A DNA stretch of 64,000 nucleotides from Callaeas wilsoni (lineage: Eukaryota; Chordata; Aves; Passeriformes; Callaeidae), in contig VWPU01001233.1 of NCBI GenBank assembly GCA_013398955.1, positions 186,001-250,000 on the forward strand, in the 5' to 3' direction. The position numbers and the translations under genes are program-made. This document shows positions 33,984 through 47,000 of the stretch, piece after piece; positions within the stretch are counted from its first letter, which is position 1; the number at the start of each line of letters is the position of its first letter. The notes beneath the pieces are model-generated. The model saw only the letters and a list, made by a program, of their open reading frames with translations, had not been told where the DNA came from and made no database searches.

Positions 33984-35190
33984 AAAAGGCTGGAAGTAAG
34001 CAAATGCCACTCCTGTCTTCAAGGAAAAAAATTCTGGAGCACTACAGGCAGGTCAGTATCACCCTGATCCTGGGGAGCATGAGGGCGTGAATAATCATGG
34101 AAACTTTCCAGACACTTGAAAGACAAGAAGGTGATTAGGAAAGTAAGCATGGATTTATAAAGGAGAAATTGTACCTGCCCCCGCCTGATAGTCTTCTGTG
34201 GTGAGCTGACTGGCTTGGTGGATGAGGGGAAAGCAACCCTGTTGTTTACCTTGACTTTAGCAAGGCTTTTGACACTGTTCCCTAACATCCCTAAGACAAA
34301 ACGACGCTGGATGGTTGAGGCAGTCGGACAGTGCAGCAGATTGAAACTGGCTGTACCAATGTGCTCAGAGGGCAGCTGTGGCACAAAGTCCAGCTGAAAG
34401 CTGGTCACTAGTGGAGTATTCTAGGGGTCAATACTGGGTGAAGAACCATTAAAAACCTCACTAATGACCTGAAGGATGTCACAAAGTACACCCTCAGCAA
34501 ATTGGCAGATGATAGACCAGAGGGATGTGTTCCTACTCAAGAGAATTTCAACAGGAAATAGACAGGAACCTCATGAAGTTCTGCAAAGGTAAGAGCAAAG
34601 TCCTGCATCTGGAGATGGATAACCCCAGGCATCAGCTCTGTTGGGGGCTGACTGGCTGAAAAGCAACTTTGCAGAAAAGGGCCTTGGGGTTCTATTGGAC
34701 ACCAAGTTGAATATGAGCCAGTAATGTGTCCTTGCAGCAAAGGAGACCAACAATAACCTGAGCTGCATTCAGAGGAATTTTGGCAGCAGGTCAAGGGAGG
34801 TGGCTCTTCCCCTATACTCAGCACTGGTGAGAAACATCTCCAGTGATTTGTCCAGATCTGGGCTCCCCCATACAAGAAAGACATCAACATACTGGGGAGG
34901 AAGAAAGGGGAGTAGGAAAGGTCGAGTCAGACTCTTCTCAGTGATGACAGGAAAAAGACACAAGAGACAATGGGCAAAAATTAAAATGCAGGGAATTCCA
35001 CTCAAATCTAAGGGGAAAAAATCTTTATGGTTAACTGAAGACTGGAACAGGTTGGCCAGAGGGGCCATCCTTGGTGATAGTCAAAACTCAGCCAGACAAC
35101 ATCCTGTGCAACCTGTTCTAAGTGACTGCATTGACCTAGATGACGTCTGTAGATGTTTTCTTCCCACCTCTCTAACATTTCTGTGATCTT
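33984..35190 (+). mobile_element. CR1 LINE with partial reverse-transcriptase domain
   Basis: The longest young-type CR1 here, about 1.2 kb. It starts in the reverse-transcriptase part of the second open reading frame. The first catalytic motif reads YLDFSKAFDTVP at 34247-34282 and is followed directly by a stop codon. The second catalytic motif (usually YADD or FADD) reads LADD at 34502-34513. The thumb and C-terminal part (gaatatgagccagtaatgtgtcc, ctatactcagcactggtgag) and a 3' UTR ending near cttctgtgatcttt follow. Stops and frame shifts are scattered throughout, so it cannot encode an enzyme. Some internal pieces are shortened relative to family consensus. Confidence 0.92.
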
Positions 35191-38100
35191 TTCAATCAAT
35201 ATGTGGAGTGAGCTGTCCCAATTGTCAAAGAAAAGTCTGAAAATCCCTTACAAAATCATCTTGCTATTTCAATGTCAGTGATATTTTTTGTGTGAGGGTA
35301 ACTCATATTTTTTTAACCTTTGGGGTTGTCACTAAAAACTAAGTATAGATGTACTTTGATGATGAAGCCTGGCAACTTAGAAATGGTTTCTTTTCTTCAA
35401 GTATAAATAAAGATAGAACCTTACCAACTGTTTGGCTGGCTGTTGAAACTCCTTAGTTTCTGGGAGTGTCTGTACACATGAGAACATTTTGCTTGGGAGA
35501 TCCACCAGATGCCTGAACTTCTAGGATATTTAAACCCTGGTGAATGCACCTAAAGAAGGAAATAGCCTTCACTGTACCCATGCAAGGTGGGGCTCTAAAT
35601 GGGCTATTGCTGTGTTGGAAATTAATCTTGCTATCTGCTTTTGGCAGTTTTCATAAAATCACAATTCCATGTTACTGGTTTCTCATGAAAAAAAGTACAG
35701 AGAACGACACAGAAATTGCCCCTAAATGGCCATATCAGCTGCACTAAATACATGTCCATGATGGACAGTGCTTTGGCTGGACCTTGCTAGGCTGTGCTTC
35801 GGTCCTCAGGCAGGACAGTATAGCAGACCTCAGAACCACTCCTCTCATGAGCTGTATTTCCCAGAAGACAGCTAAATCTTGTTCTTAATTATGCATTTTG
35901 GCAGTAGGAGCACAATTTCCACTGAATTCAACACAGATCAGCACACATATTTTAAAACCTCTTAATGCCATTAGAATTGTATTAAGGTTGTAAAATCCAT
36001 TGCCAGGACACAGGAGCTAAAGAAAGTGCCAGCAGCAGGAACAGGTTGTGACAATGGTGACATGTGACATCTTTTCTTCCTGCTGTCACTCCTTGTGTCC
36101 CTAACTACTAGCATCTCAATTATTTAGTGTCACATGCCAAATACTGATAGAAATGTTGCAAGAAACTGTGGAGGTAAAGTTTGGAGTCCTCATTACAGCA
36201 AAAATTATTAGGAGAGCTTTCTGTTTTTTTGCCTGCAGCATTATTTGTCTTGAACAATGTCTGTCATCTTTCCTTTTGGTGATGCTGTCATTGTATGATT
36301 AGGCATTGAAACCCACTGATTACAGCAAATAATGTGGAAAAACTCCTAGATATGTGCCAGTCTTCATTTTGCTATAAATAATGAGTAGTCAGGAAGTCAA
36401 AATGTTTGTTTTGTTGTTTTGTTCCTGCCTCTTCCAGAGTCTGTTTCATTGGATTCTGATTAATGTTTCTAAGTTTGGAGCCAAGAATAAATCAAGAAGA
36501 AAGATCATAACTGGAGGGATGCCAATATGTCTACAGGTAATTCGCTCTGTGAACAAAGGTGTTTACGGGTCATGACTAGTAATGGCATTCTTAGTGATCT
36601 TTTCCACTTGAACAGACAATTCACTTACAATATTCCGAATCCAAGTAAATGGTGGATAGCTCATCAGAAAAGCATGCTTTGGTGTTTTCTGAGGCACCAT
36701 ATCATGTCAGAGCATGATATAGCCATGTTCTGAGACAGTGTCCCATTTACAAAAGCGTGAACCTGAACGTGGTTATTCTGCTCTTGGGGATCTCACCTAA
36801 ACTTTAGGTTACGTAGATCAGTGGGGTTGAGAATCTGTATCTTTGATTCATCAGAAGAATTATATTTCCTCCCTACAGACCTACAAAATCTTTTTGATCC
36901 TACTCTCACCCTTTAAAACCTCCACTATCCCTCAAGTTCTTTCTTTCCCAACACATAGTCCTTAACATACAAACTGTCTTCATTTACATACTCCACCCAA
37001 AGGCCTTCGTGCTCTCCTTTCTAACCCATCGCTCTTTAAGCAGCTGTCATTAAGTTAAATTTACATACACTCCATCATTCATAGCTCCTTAACTTGCAGC
37101 ATGTGTTTGCAGCAGCAGATGGAAACAGGAAGAAAAATCACCTGTGCAGCTAGGTTTTATTTCCCAAGGTAGAGAGTAGCTATAGATCAAGAAGGAACAA
37201 GGAGACTTAACAGGAGAGTGCATGCTAACTTTGTTGTACTGTGGAGGATGCTTGAACAGCTCTAAATAAGCTGTACTTCCTGAGTTCAGGTCCGTGATCA
37301 GTCCCAAGGACAGCTTCCTTTGTTGCTCTGTGTCAGCCAGTTCGAATGGGGAGTTTGTGCAGGACTGGGGATACCCATTAGCCAGAGACAACACTGAAAT
37401 GGACATGATAACAATCTCCACCTTTCTGCAGCAGACAGTCTCGCCCCTCAAAATTTAAACCGAATTTTTCTTAAAAACTGTAAGGAGAACTATTCCATAT
37501 ACCACAAAAATCCTGGTTTCTGCTTCAGTTCTGGATGCATCTTGCTCCACAATTACAACCCTTTGTCATTCCTTTGGAAACACAAGGTTTCCCTGATCCA
37601 GTCTTCTCTGTATTCCTGTTTGTGAATAGGCGACATGGTTGCTTGGTGGGGAGGGAGGGCCCTCCCTGACACAGCACAGAGTTCACTGGCTATGTGATGA
37701 CAACTTGACTGACACATGGGTGTTTGGGGGCCAGGCTGCCTAAAGAATCCTGCTCCCTGACATTCCCTTACAATCCTGTGCTGCTTCCGCTGTTGTGTCA
37801 GCACACCTGATCACACAGCTGGCTGGAAAATTAGGCTGTATCCTGTTCATACTCTGAGTATCTGACAACCTTGTTAGCAGTGGTGTCAGCAGCACAGGGA
37901 TGTGTCCAGATGGGCTGGGGGGAAGGGCTATTCAACCAACAGTACCACTGGAGATAAAGGTTGACCTGGCCTTTAATAGGCAAAAATAGAGCAAAGGAGA
38001 CCATTGTCAGCACACAGAACATTGTGAGAGTTGAAAAGTCTTTTGGCAGAAGGAAAGTGACGCTGGCAGTTTGAGCTATGCATGCAGAGTATCCATACAC

Positions 38101-39027
38101 ATCGTAAGAAACAGAGAATTTGGAAGTGTGGAACATGGATGACCTACACTGTCAATGGATTTTATGGTTTGGCTTCCAGTCAGCCCATATGTACTACTTC
38201 CCTAAAACAGTATCTGGCCAGAGTAAGAGCTACACATATGCGAAGGTTTGCAGAAACTGTGTTTACTAATGTCCAAATCATGGCAGGGTTCAATGAATGA
38301 AGATACGTCACACTAAAATATATGCATAAAGTGACATGAGATTGTTGGACAGAGAGAAGTTTTACCTCTTGTTCAGCCAAGAAATTGCTGACAGGCCAGT
38401 CAAGTACAACAAATAGTAATAGGTCCCTTAAAGAAACATTTCCTTTTCCCTCCTTAGTTTTAATCTTCCTCCTGCTATCTGTTAGGTAAGGCAGAATTAA
38501 ATAAATTTGATAGGCACCTAGAAGCAGGGTGGAATATTGATGGAGCTGGAGAACCTCAAAAGGGAAGTTGCCTGAAAAAACTGTTAAGATTAACATGCTT
38601 CAACAGGAAGATGATTTGAAATGAGTCAGGGATGCAAATAGTCAACCTTTCAGATGTGATCTGAATAGTGGCAGCATGTACAGACTTTTCTTTCATTTCT
38701 TCACCTTTATTTTTTATAAAGTATTGAAACTGGGTTGTTTGTTTTGTAGATTGGGAATAAATCACCTTGGAAATAAAATGCATTTCACTTCACCCTGCTT
38801 TTAAGGTGATTTTAAGGTAACTTATTAATACAAGGCATTTCTTATCCACAGGTGAGGTTAGTCTTTAAGTCAAAACCCTGAAATGGCTGAAGAAACACTC
38901 AGCCCCCTTATATATCACTCCAGGGTCAGGTACCTGCTATCATCTAGGGCAGGTCAGCACAGAACCATGTGAGCCTGTTGAGGGGCTGACACTGGAAAAG
39001 CTGGGTCTGGGAGAAGTGTCATCTGGA
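35191..39027. other. Non-coding stretch
   Basis: AT-rich unique-looking sequence. It includes the 16-bp palindrome at 37652-37667. Frames up to 138 codons on the minus strand (38180-38596) carry no recognisable domain. Confidence 0.55.
37652..37667. repeat. 16-bp perfect palindrome next to G runs
   Basis: agggagggccctccct equals its own reverse complement. With the preceding ggtgggg it forms three adjacent G runs, just short of a classical four-run quadruplex. Confidence 0.85.
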
Positions 39028-39291
39028 GAGGATATATAACTAGGAAGGCTCCCCAGCATGCAGCAGGTCAGCAAAGAGCACCTCCAAGTCCTTTCTCAGG
39101 GAAATGTGAAACTCTCTGTTGTGTCACTACATCCCAGGGATCCATCCCACTGCTGTAGCAGGTGGTGTGCCAGTGCAGAGCAGTGCCAGGAGACTTCTCT
39201 TCTTAATGTGGGTGAAAGTGGAAGTAACACTGCCCTGCAGAGCAGAGCTGGTAGCTGGGATGGGTCAGAGCAGCCAATTTTAGCCTCCTAG
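39028..39291 (+). other. TATA-like element close to a small ATG frame (weak)
   Basis: gatatataac at 39031-39040 lies 17 bases before an ATG at 39058 that opens 77 codons. The spacing is too short for a normal vertebrate TATA-to-start distance, and the translation shows no domain. I treat this as coincidence but record it. Confidence 0.1.
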
Positions 39292-42200
39292 GACAGGCAG
39301 CCATGCTTAGTTCTGCCTTCCCCAATGCCTTCTTTGCTGACTTAATGTCTTCAGCATCTGATAAAATGTGAAGAGAATTAGATTATTTCTCACTCTTGCA
39401 TGTTGGGGAGTTTTAAGAGGAAGTCATTACTGCAGGCACATATCTGCAGTTTGCCATTTTGCTGTCCCCGGTGTCTTGAAGGCAGGGGCAGATGCATTCA
39501 CTGCCTACCTGTAACATCCCCAGTGAAGGAGCGAGAAGATCGAGGGTTTGCTGAGAGGACACTGAGAAGAATCAGAGTATTCCCAAGTGTAGAAGAGAAC
39601 TTTAGCAAGTGTTAAACGCATTGGCCCAGGAACTTGGTTTTGGATGAGTCAGCAGTGTTTACTGAAGGAGTCCTTCTGAAGTTCCAGAAAGTTTTCTCAG
39701 GATTTGATCTAATAATAGATACCTGATGAGGGCCATGGTAGAAATCTGATTTCCAAATGCCCTGCCATGTCTATAAATTAGGCCATTAGACTGCTGCTCC
39801 AAATTTCCTCCTGCCATTTGTAAGTAGCACAGAAGAACAAGGTCTAATGTAATACAGTGTGGAACGTTTTGAAGAAGATTTAAATGTAAAATGGAAAATG
39901 AAGTGATGGTTCTGTGTGTAAGGGCTGATGTAATAGAAAAAGATGTATTCTTCTTGCCTAATGAATTTACTGGGAAATATATTGCCAATTATGCTCAGCT
40001 CTCTCTGCTAAAAGCCACCAAATAACAGATGTGATTATTTAAAGAGCTGCCAGCGCAGGGCAGATGGAAAGAAAGAAATGGAAATTAAGAGGCACCTTTG
40101 ATGCATTAAAAAGTGGAAATAAAGAGAAGGCTGCTACTGACAAAGACAGACTGACTGCTAGAGAAACCATGTTTCAAATATCATCTTTACATAGGTGACT
40201 CTCCTGAGGTTTCTGGCAGGTGCTTCTTGCCCTCAGTTAGCACTTCACTGACAGTGAAAAGGTAGAAAGATATTTGAAACTCTAGTATTCTGTTGTCGGG
40301 ATCCTTCACATCAAAACCTTGGAACAAAAATGAGGTTGGAATTTGCTTTGTTTCTTTTCAAACAGTGCTTCTGGATCTTGTGCATGTCTGTTGATACAGT
40401 CTCTGCAAGATGAGATGAACCAGAATGTTTTCCCTAGAAAAAAATTCTGCAGTCCTTTAACAGCACTGGATGAGGTTTTCCTGGAAAGTAATCTACATAT
40501 TATCTTGAAAAGGAGAGTTATCTCCAGTAACTGTCACTCTGCAACAGATGAACTGAGCTTATAAGAAGTGTATAAGCAAGGGGCAAAAAGCAGTGCACAT
40601 TCTGCTCTGCACTGCTCCTCTGTTGCACTAGCTCTCCACTAGAACTGTCTTGTTAATCTCATGAGTGTTGCTGATAAAGGATAGATTTCTGAATCAAATC
40701 AATGAGTATTTGTTCCTCAACCCTGACCTCATATTAATTCTACATGTGTTACATTTGGGCTTTTTGGTGTAACCACTAAGTTTGATGGGTTAGGCAGGTT
40801 TGATTATTTTTGTCCAGGGCATTAAGCACAATATGAAAGACCAGCTATGAAAACTAATCACAAGGACAGAATTGGATATGGTTGATCTAGTTTTACTTGC
40901 TGAGTGACATTTCCAGGATAAAAAAAGAACATTACGGTGTAAAGATGTCATTATGAAGTTGCTGCAGCTTGAAAATGAAGCAACCGTTAATGCAATACAT
41001 AGGCACTGTGGCATTCAGTAAAATAAAGAAGTCTTTTGCCTTTAACCTTACAACTAAAATCACCGTCTTTGGATGCTGCGTGGATTCAGCTATTTCACAG
41101 AAACAGCAAAGGGTTTTGACTCAACTTCTGGAAAGTTTCATGATCCGTTTATCTATAGAGGAAGCTGTGGTCTCTTAATGACTGTGTTACTTCTCTAGAT
41201 ATGGTCTGAGCTTTTTCTAAATTTCTTCTCCTGCACAATGGTCTTGGTTTTTTTTTATTCACCTCAATCTATCTCAGTCCTTGGGAACCAAGTGTGTTTG
41301 ACAACTGTCTGTCATTGTAGGAGATTGACCTTTACCTAAATGAATTTGGAATTCTTATGTGTAATGCTTAAGAAATAGAAGTTTGTTCTAATACAATGTG
41401 CTGACATTCAGAAAAAATGGTTCACTTGCTTCAGTTTTGTAGGAGGTCCTAGGTTGAGTAACTCATCTCAAAAACAGCACATAGATTGCTTTTCAAACTC
41501 TCCTTTTTCAAGTATTTCATGATTGTGAGAGACATTTATTTATTTCTGCTCGATTCATTCCAGCTCTGAGCAGCAGCCTTGTCTGGATGAATAACACTAT
41601 CATTTGACCATGGCTGGGAGTCTGTTTTCTAACTCATGAATAGCTGGGCCGCATTACCAATTTAGCTACCATCACCTGCTCTGTAAGGACCTGTTCTGTC
41701 TGTGAAGAGCTGCATTCCAGGGGAAGCGTGCAGAAAATCCGGGTCAGCTATTGAAAACTTTGTAGTACAGTCATGTCAGCACAGCACAGCATTTGGGCTA
41801 AGAAACCACATCTCTGAGCAGGTCTCTGTAGTGTGGGAGCAGCACAGCTTTGATATTCCACTGCCTTCTCTAATCCTGGAGGCGGATCTCTTGTGGATTT
41901 TGTTTGGACAGGTAGAACTGCCGCACGTGTCGCAGCTCTGCAGGCAGGGCTGCTTCTCCAGAGGTGTGGGCTAAGTGGGGTCCTACATGCAGATATGCTT
42001 GTAATGGTGTTCCCTGGGTTCCTGTCTCCTGGCTGCTTCTGCTCCTAAGGCCTCCTGTTAAGAAGGAATGATATGAGCAGACTGATTTTCAGAAAGGCTG
42101 ACAACAAGTTGTTCTCATTAACTTCAATGGGAATAGTCCTGGAAAGAAGCTGCTGTTGACTAGTGCACTCCAGATGCTAGCAGTCCCTGAATATTCCTTA

Positions 42201-43909
42201 CTGCAGAGACATGCCAGGTTTGATTAATTATGCTGGGATAGTACAGACCAGGATGCAGTAGAAGTAGCATGTGTGTATATGTCAAACTGCTAATGACAGC
42301 CCTGCCTACACTTCATATTGAAACAGTTCCAAGACGTGTCAGAAAGAAGAGGTATATAGTAATTGACAGTGAAGAAAGCAATGTGAAATTTAAGCAGTCA
42401 TCATTAGATCTTGCATCTAAAAAGCAAAATGAGATTACTGTGGGATTAGCTAATGAGTTTAGAGTTATGAATTTGAACTAATATCTGGCTTGATTGGATC
42501 CTTGCAGTGCCCTCTCGATCTGCAGATGAAAGAAGAGAAATAGTTTACAATTCAGTGTGGCAGTGTAGACAGATGAGATGACGATAGACACCCCTTAGTT
42601 TAAAAAAAAAAAAAGAAGGAAAGAAATTGAACCCAAATACAACAAACGTATACATCTCCTCAGAGTTGTCTCGGTAAGAGTTATTTCAAGATGTCCAGAT
42701 GATTCACAGTGCCTGAAGTATCATGTTTTCATGTTCTAATTCTCTGTATCTTGGAGATTTGAGTTTTACTTCCCTGATTTCAACTCAGAAATTATTTTGG
42801 GTAATTACTTGGCCAACTGAACTAGCTGAGGAGACATTAATCCAGAAGTTTATGGGTAGTCTAATTCTATGAATTGATCTTTCTTTTAAGCTTTACAACT
42901 GCAATAAAAAATATTCTTCAACATTCCCCTGTATCTGGCCATTTCTGCCAATAGGGAATATACCACCTCCATCAGCCCAGTTCCTGCTCTGCCTTGCAGG
43001 ACAGAAAAATCCCCAAGTCATGAGAACATAGGAAACAGAACCTAAGGAGAAATGCCAGGCAATAGAAGTGATTGAAATGTCTTATATATGCATATTACAG
43101 GCTCTGTGGAGAAGCATTTGCTGTCCTTTGGAGGCAGTTTGATCACCTCCATATGGACTGTTGAAAATGTCACAGCCTGCAATTTAGCTCACTAAGAAAT
43201 ACAAGATGTTTTCTTCCTTCTCTCCTGTAGATCTTTCTATCACCTGCCATCTTCCTCAGCCACTTCTAGAAACTGCAAAATTAGGAATGACAAAACACGC
43301 AAAAATGAATCATAGGTAGAAGTGACAGCTCAGAAGTGCTGTAGGTGGGACTTGATTTAAAATGGAACACGAAAAAAGAGCAGGAATTCTTTGGAAAGAA
43401 AGCAGTGGTATGCAGAAAGTGGAAATCTGAAGCCTCCAAAAATCCTAGAGAGAAAAGAAATGGCAAAAAATCAAGCAGCCAAGCAAACACAGTACAGAGC
43501 TGTGTAATTAAACAGCCAGATGTGTTAGAAATTGTTGATCCAATCTGCTCCTTAGCATTGGCTTCTGTTGAAGTCAGACCTGCCCAAGTGTCTGGTTATT
43601 TCTACCTCTGTAGGTCCAGAATCAATTACATCGGTTCACATTTTTTTTCCACTGTAAAGGTTTATGTGCCTTTGGTGACTTAGCATTCACAAGAAAAGAC
43701 AGAATGATGCTTTGTTTGCATTGTTGCAATAGCTAAAGTTGAGTCAACTGTTTGAAATATTGTACTGGGTTACCTTCTCATTCTTTAGGAACAAAATGGT
43801 TTGGGTTTTTTCTTAACCATACCTGCAATCCCTTACAGTGAAGTCTGTGATTTGCATATGATTTGCATGTAGGCCCAGAGATTGCTGAAGGTGCTGCCGC
43901 TAGCAGGTA
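39292..43909. other. Non-coding stretch
   Basis: No gene recognised. A short A run lies at about 42601-42614. The segment 41700-41975 is somewhat richer in GC and contains a CACGTG E-box near 41924, but nothing supports an exon or promoter. Confidence 0.55.
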
Positions 43910-44064
43910 AGGAGGACACACAAAGCAGCAGTGACATGGCTGGGAGTTCTGGAGTACACAGCCTTGAACCTGCATTTCTTGGGAGAAACTGCAGTGGAAA
44001 CCACAAAATTTCTTGAGGACCAAGATGCTTCTACACACCCACCTCCTCATGATCCTGGGACAAC
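43910..44064 (+). other. Weak candidate internal exon
   Basis: A donor-like site (acg followed by gtaagttg near 44065) ends a stretch open in one frame, with an ag dinucleotide near 43908 as possible acceptor. The acceptor has a poor pyrimidine tract. The peptide is not recognised. Likely chance. Confidence 0.1.
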
Positions 44065-47000
44065 GGTAAGTTGTGCCACACTGTGCCTCCCTTTAATTCT
44101 CTTATGCCAGATAATGCATCCAAAATCTCTGTAATGTTTAAGATCTTTGGGGTCTTTGGGACTTAAGCAAATGTTTTTCTTGTCACCCTGGTGACATTCA
44201 GACAAAGTATTGCAGAAAAATGGGAAAGGAGGTTTTTAGATTCTAAATAAATTGATAGAAATCTTTGATTTCCAAGAGCTTCATCTCAGGACAACAGAGC
44301 TGAAGTCAGTACTTCAGTTCTGGAGAGATCAGAGCCAGGGAAGCAGAATTAGTTTAATATTTTGAAGGATTTTCCCATCTGTATGACCTTGTAAGTCAAT
44401 TTTCTCCTCTTTTTTGATCTGGAGTGATCACTTATCTAGAGAATAGACAGCCTTGGGCTGGTCTCAGGCAAGAGTTCTCTGAATTGCATCTGTGCTCTCA
44501 TGCATGCTCCTGACTCTGAGAAACATCAGGGTAGGCTTAAAGAAACTCTGTAAGGGGATACCAAAGCTTCCAGGGGAAATGTAGATCTTTTCCAGCTCTG
44601 TTGGATCTACTTCATGGAACTTGAGCCAAAGCCCAATGTAATTTTACACTCCAGGACTTGTCTGAACCTGCATTCCTCTTGACTGCAGGCCAGCATTTCC
44701 CTTCTCTAAGGAAAGGAAGGGGAATTGTTTGCAAAGGGGTTTTAAAGCATGATGGGTCTCTTGCAAGCATGCAACAAGACATAATGACTCAAAAATTGGT
44801 TATGCATCATTCTGTTTTGAACTGTGTTTTTCCTCTTGCGAGGAAGGAGGGTTAGACTCAGATAAAAGGCAAAAACATCACATGCTTTTTACTGCATGTC
44901 TTTTTCATATGCACTGTATTGGTGTTTATTCCCTGAGGTATTAAAAAGGAAGGTTGTGGAAATAACTTCAAAGAAATCAAAGAGCACCCAGAATACTCAT
45001 AAACAAAACCAGTTAGTCTGCATATATGCAAGCTGATGTATGGCCTAACTCCTGATCTTGCAGCCTAATGCTCCCCTGTGCTGGGCACACGAAATCTCTG
45101 AAAGCAAATTACTCAGCACTGGCAAAAGAAGTGGATGGTTTGTCCACACTTTCTACCAAAAACCCTGTGCCTCACACAATAGCACCCATATAGCTCAGAG
45201 AGAAGGAGATCAAGAAGGAGATCCCTCCAAGGGATCAAGCACTACCCCAGAAATGCTTCCCCTTCACTTTATCCAAAAAGTACATTCCCCTTGACAGACT
45301 CAGAGGTGATAACAGGCAAGAAAGGCGAGGGACAGCTCTCACAAGAGGTGACATATCTCCAATGAAGACATGGAAATATAATAAGGGATGATCAGAGATA
45401 CAAATATTTGGACAGGATGTTAGAATATCTATGCAGGTCATGAAGGATTGCACATGGGGAGAAATGTTTTGAGAACCCTTTTATCAGCATGGGCTGCTGC
45501 TCCTGAAACATTCCCCGTGTAAGTGCCACCACAGGCAACTTCCCAGAAGCTTGAAAGCACTGGACTTGCATGTGCAGTAAGACCATGTGAAAAAAGTTAG
45601 ACAAGAACTGAACATAGGTCATGAAAAATATAGAGATTCTCAATAATATATGATGAAGAAGATAAGTGACCTACTGGCTATTCTTGGTTGTAATCTTCTG
45701 TTCATTTTGTCTCTGTTCAGGGTTATAAAGCTATAATGTTCTTGCTTCTATTTGTCACAGTCCTTGCAGACAGGTGAGGGAGGTCACCTGGGAGGATTTC
45801 GTGCAGCTTCCATGAGTCTGATACCCTGCTGATACTCTGGTGTGACTGGTGTGTAGCTCCTGGTCTGCTCTTGTCTCTGTGCTGTTTCTCTCTGCCATTT
45901 GGCTTGGTCTGGCCACGCAGCTCCTCATCCTAGCCCAGTCTTTGTGGCTTAGCTCTAGGCATGTGAGTGGGGTGCAGTGCTGCCTGCCTTACACTGAGAG
46001 GGCTGTGCTGACCTCCCTCCTGCTGGCACTGCCAGCCTTTGCAGGCCCTAGTGAAAGAAATTCTCTATAGGTCTACGTACAATGCACTCCAATCTTTAAA
46101 CCCTGCATAAGCCCCAGTCACTGTCTGTCTTGGAGAGATTTCAAATTTAAATACAGCAATTAACAAAACCCACCAGGCAGATAGTAGCTACCCTGCTCTC
46201 TCTTTTTTTTCTTTTCCCCTTTGTCCTTCTTTCCCTCTGCCATTATTCACAAAACTATCCAACTCAAAAACTGAAAGAAAAGACATCTCATGTGTTTACA
46301 GCCTGAGACAGACTTTGTTTTGTTTGATGGTGTAATTCCGCTTTGGTGACCTCACTTTCACGCGTGATAACCTGTGTGAAACAGTCTGTTTGAGCAATGA
46401 TGCAGTGATAGAGATAGCACAGGCCCTGTGTGTAGGAGGGTGTAAAGAGATTGGTGCTAGTGACTGGCTGTGTAATGCACACCAGAGGCAAACATCTAAG
46501 TAGGGATATTCCTCTAAAGGAGACCCTTGCAATCCTTCCATACCTCCCATCTTCTGCAAGCTGTTTGTGAAGCAAGAGGTGTTGGCATTAATTCTGCTTG
46601 AATGTCAAACTTTTTTCTCTTGGAAAATGTCCCTCTTCTTCATCTTTCCTGCAGGACTTCACTGTCTGAAGCTAGGGAAGGACTTTCATGCTAAGATGTG
46701 ACAGCATCGGTCCCGCTGTTGTAGTTGCACGCTGGTGATGGGCATCTCCCTCCCCTCCCTTGGGAGGGCTTGTGCACGCCCTCTTCAGAAGCTCTTATTG
46801 AGTGTAAGACTCACCCCAGCACAGTCTGAGCACAGAGCTCCCGCTTAAGAGATGGGGTTGTAACAGAAGGAGCCAGTGATCCCTGGGCATATTTTAAAGA
46901 TTATCTGATGGATTAATTGGTTGTTTTTCCTGGTCATTCTTCCATCCATGATGGCTGTCTTGTTTGTCTGTATTTTGGCTAAGAAGAAAATTGTAATAAA

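Noticed and set aside
34800..35186. 128-codon plus-strand gene
   Set aside because: It is the C-terminal and 3' UTR remnant of the CR1 LINE.
39028..39291. TATA-driven small gene
   Set aside because: The TATA-like motif lies only 17 bases before the ATG, which leaves no room for a transcription start and 5' leader. No domain in the 77 residues.
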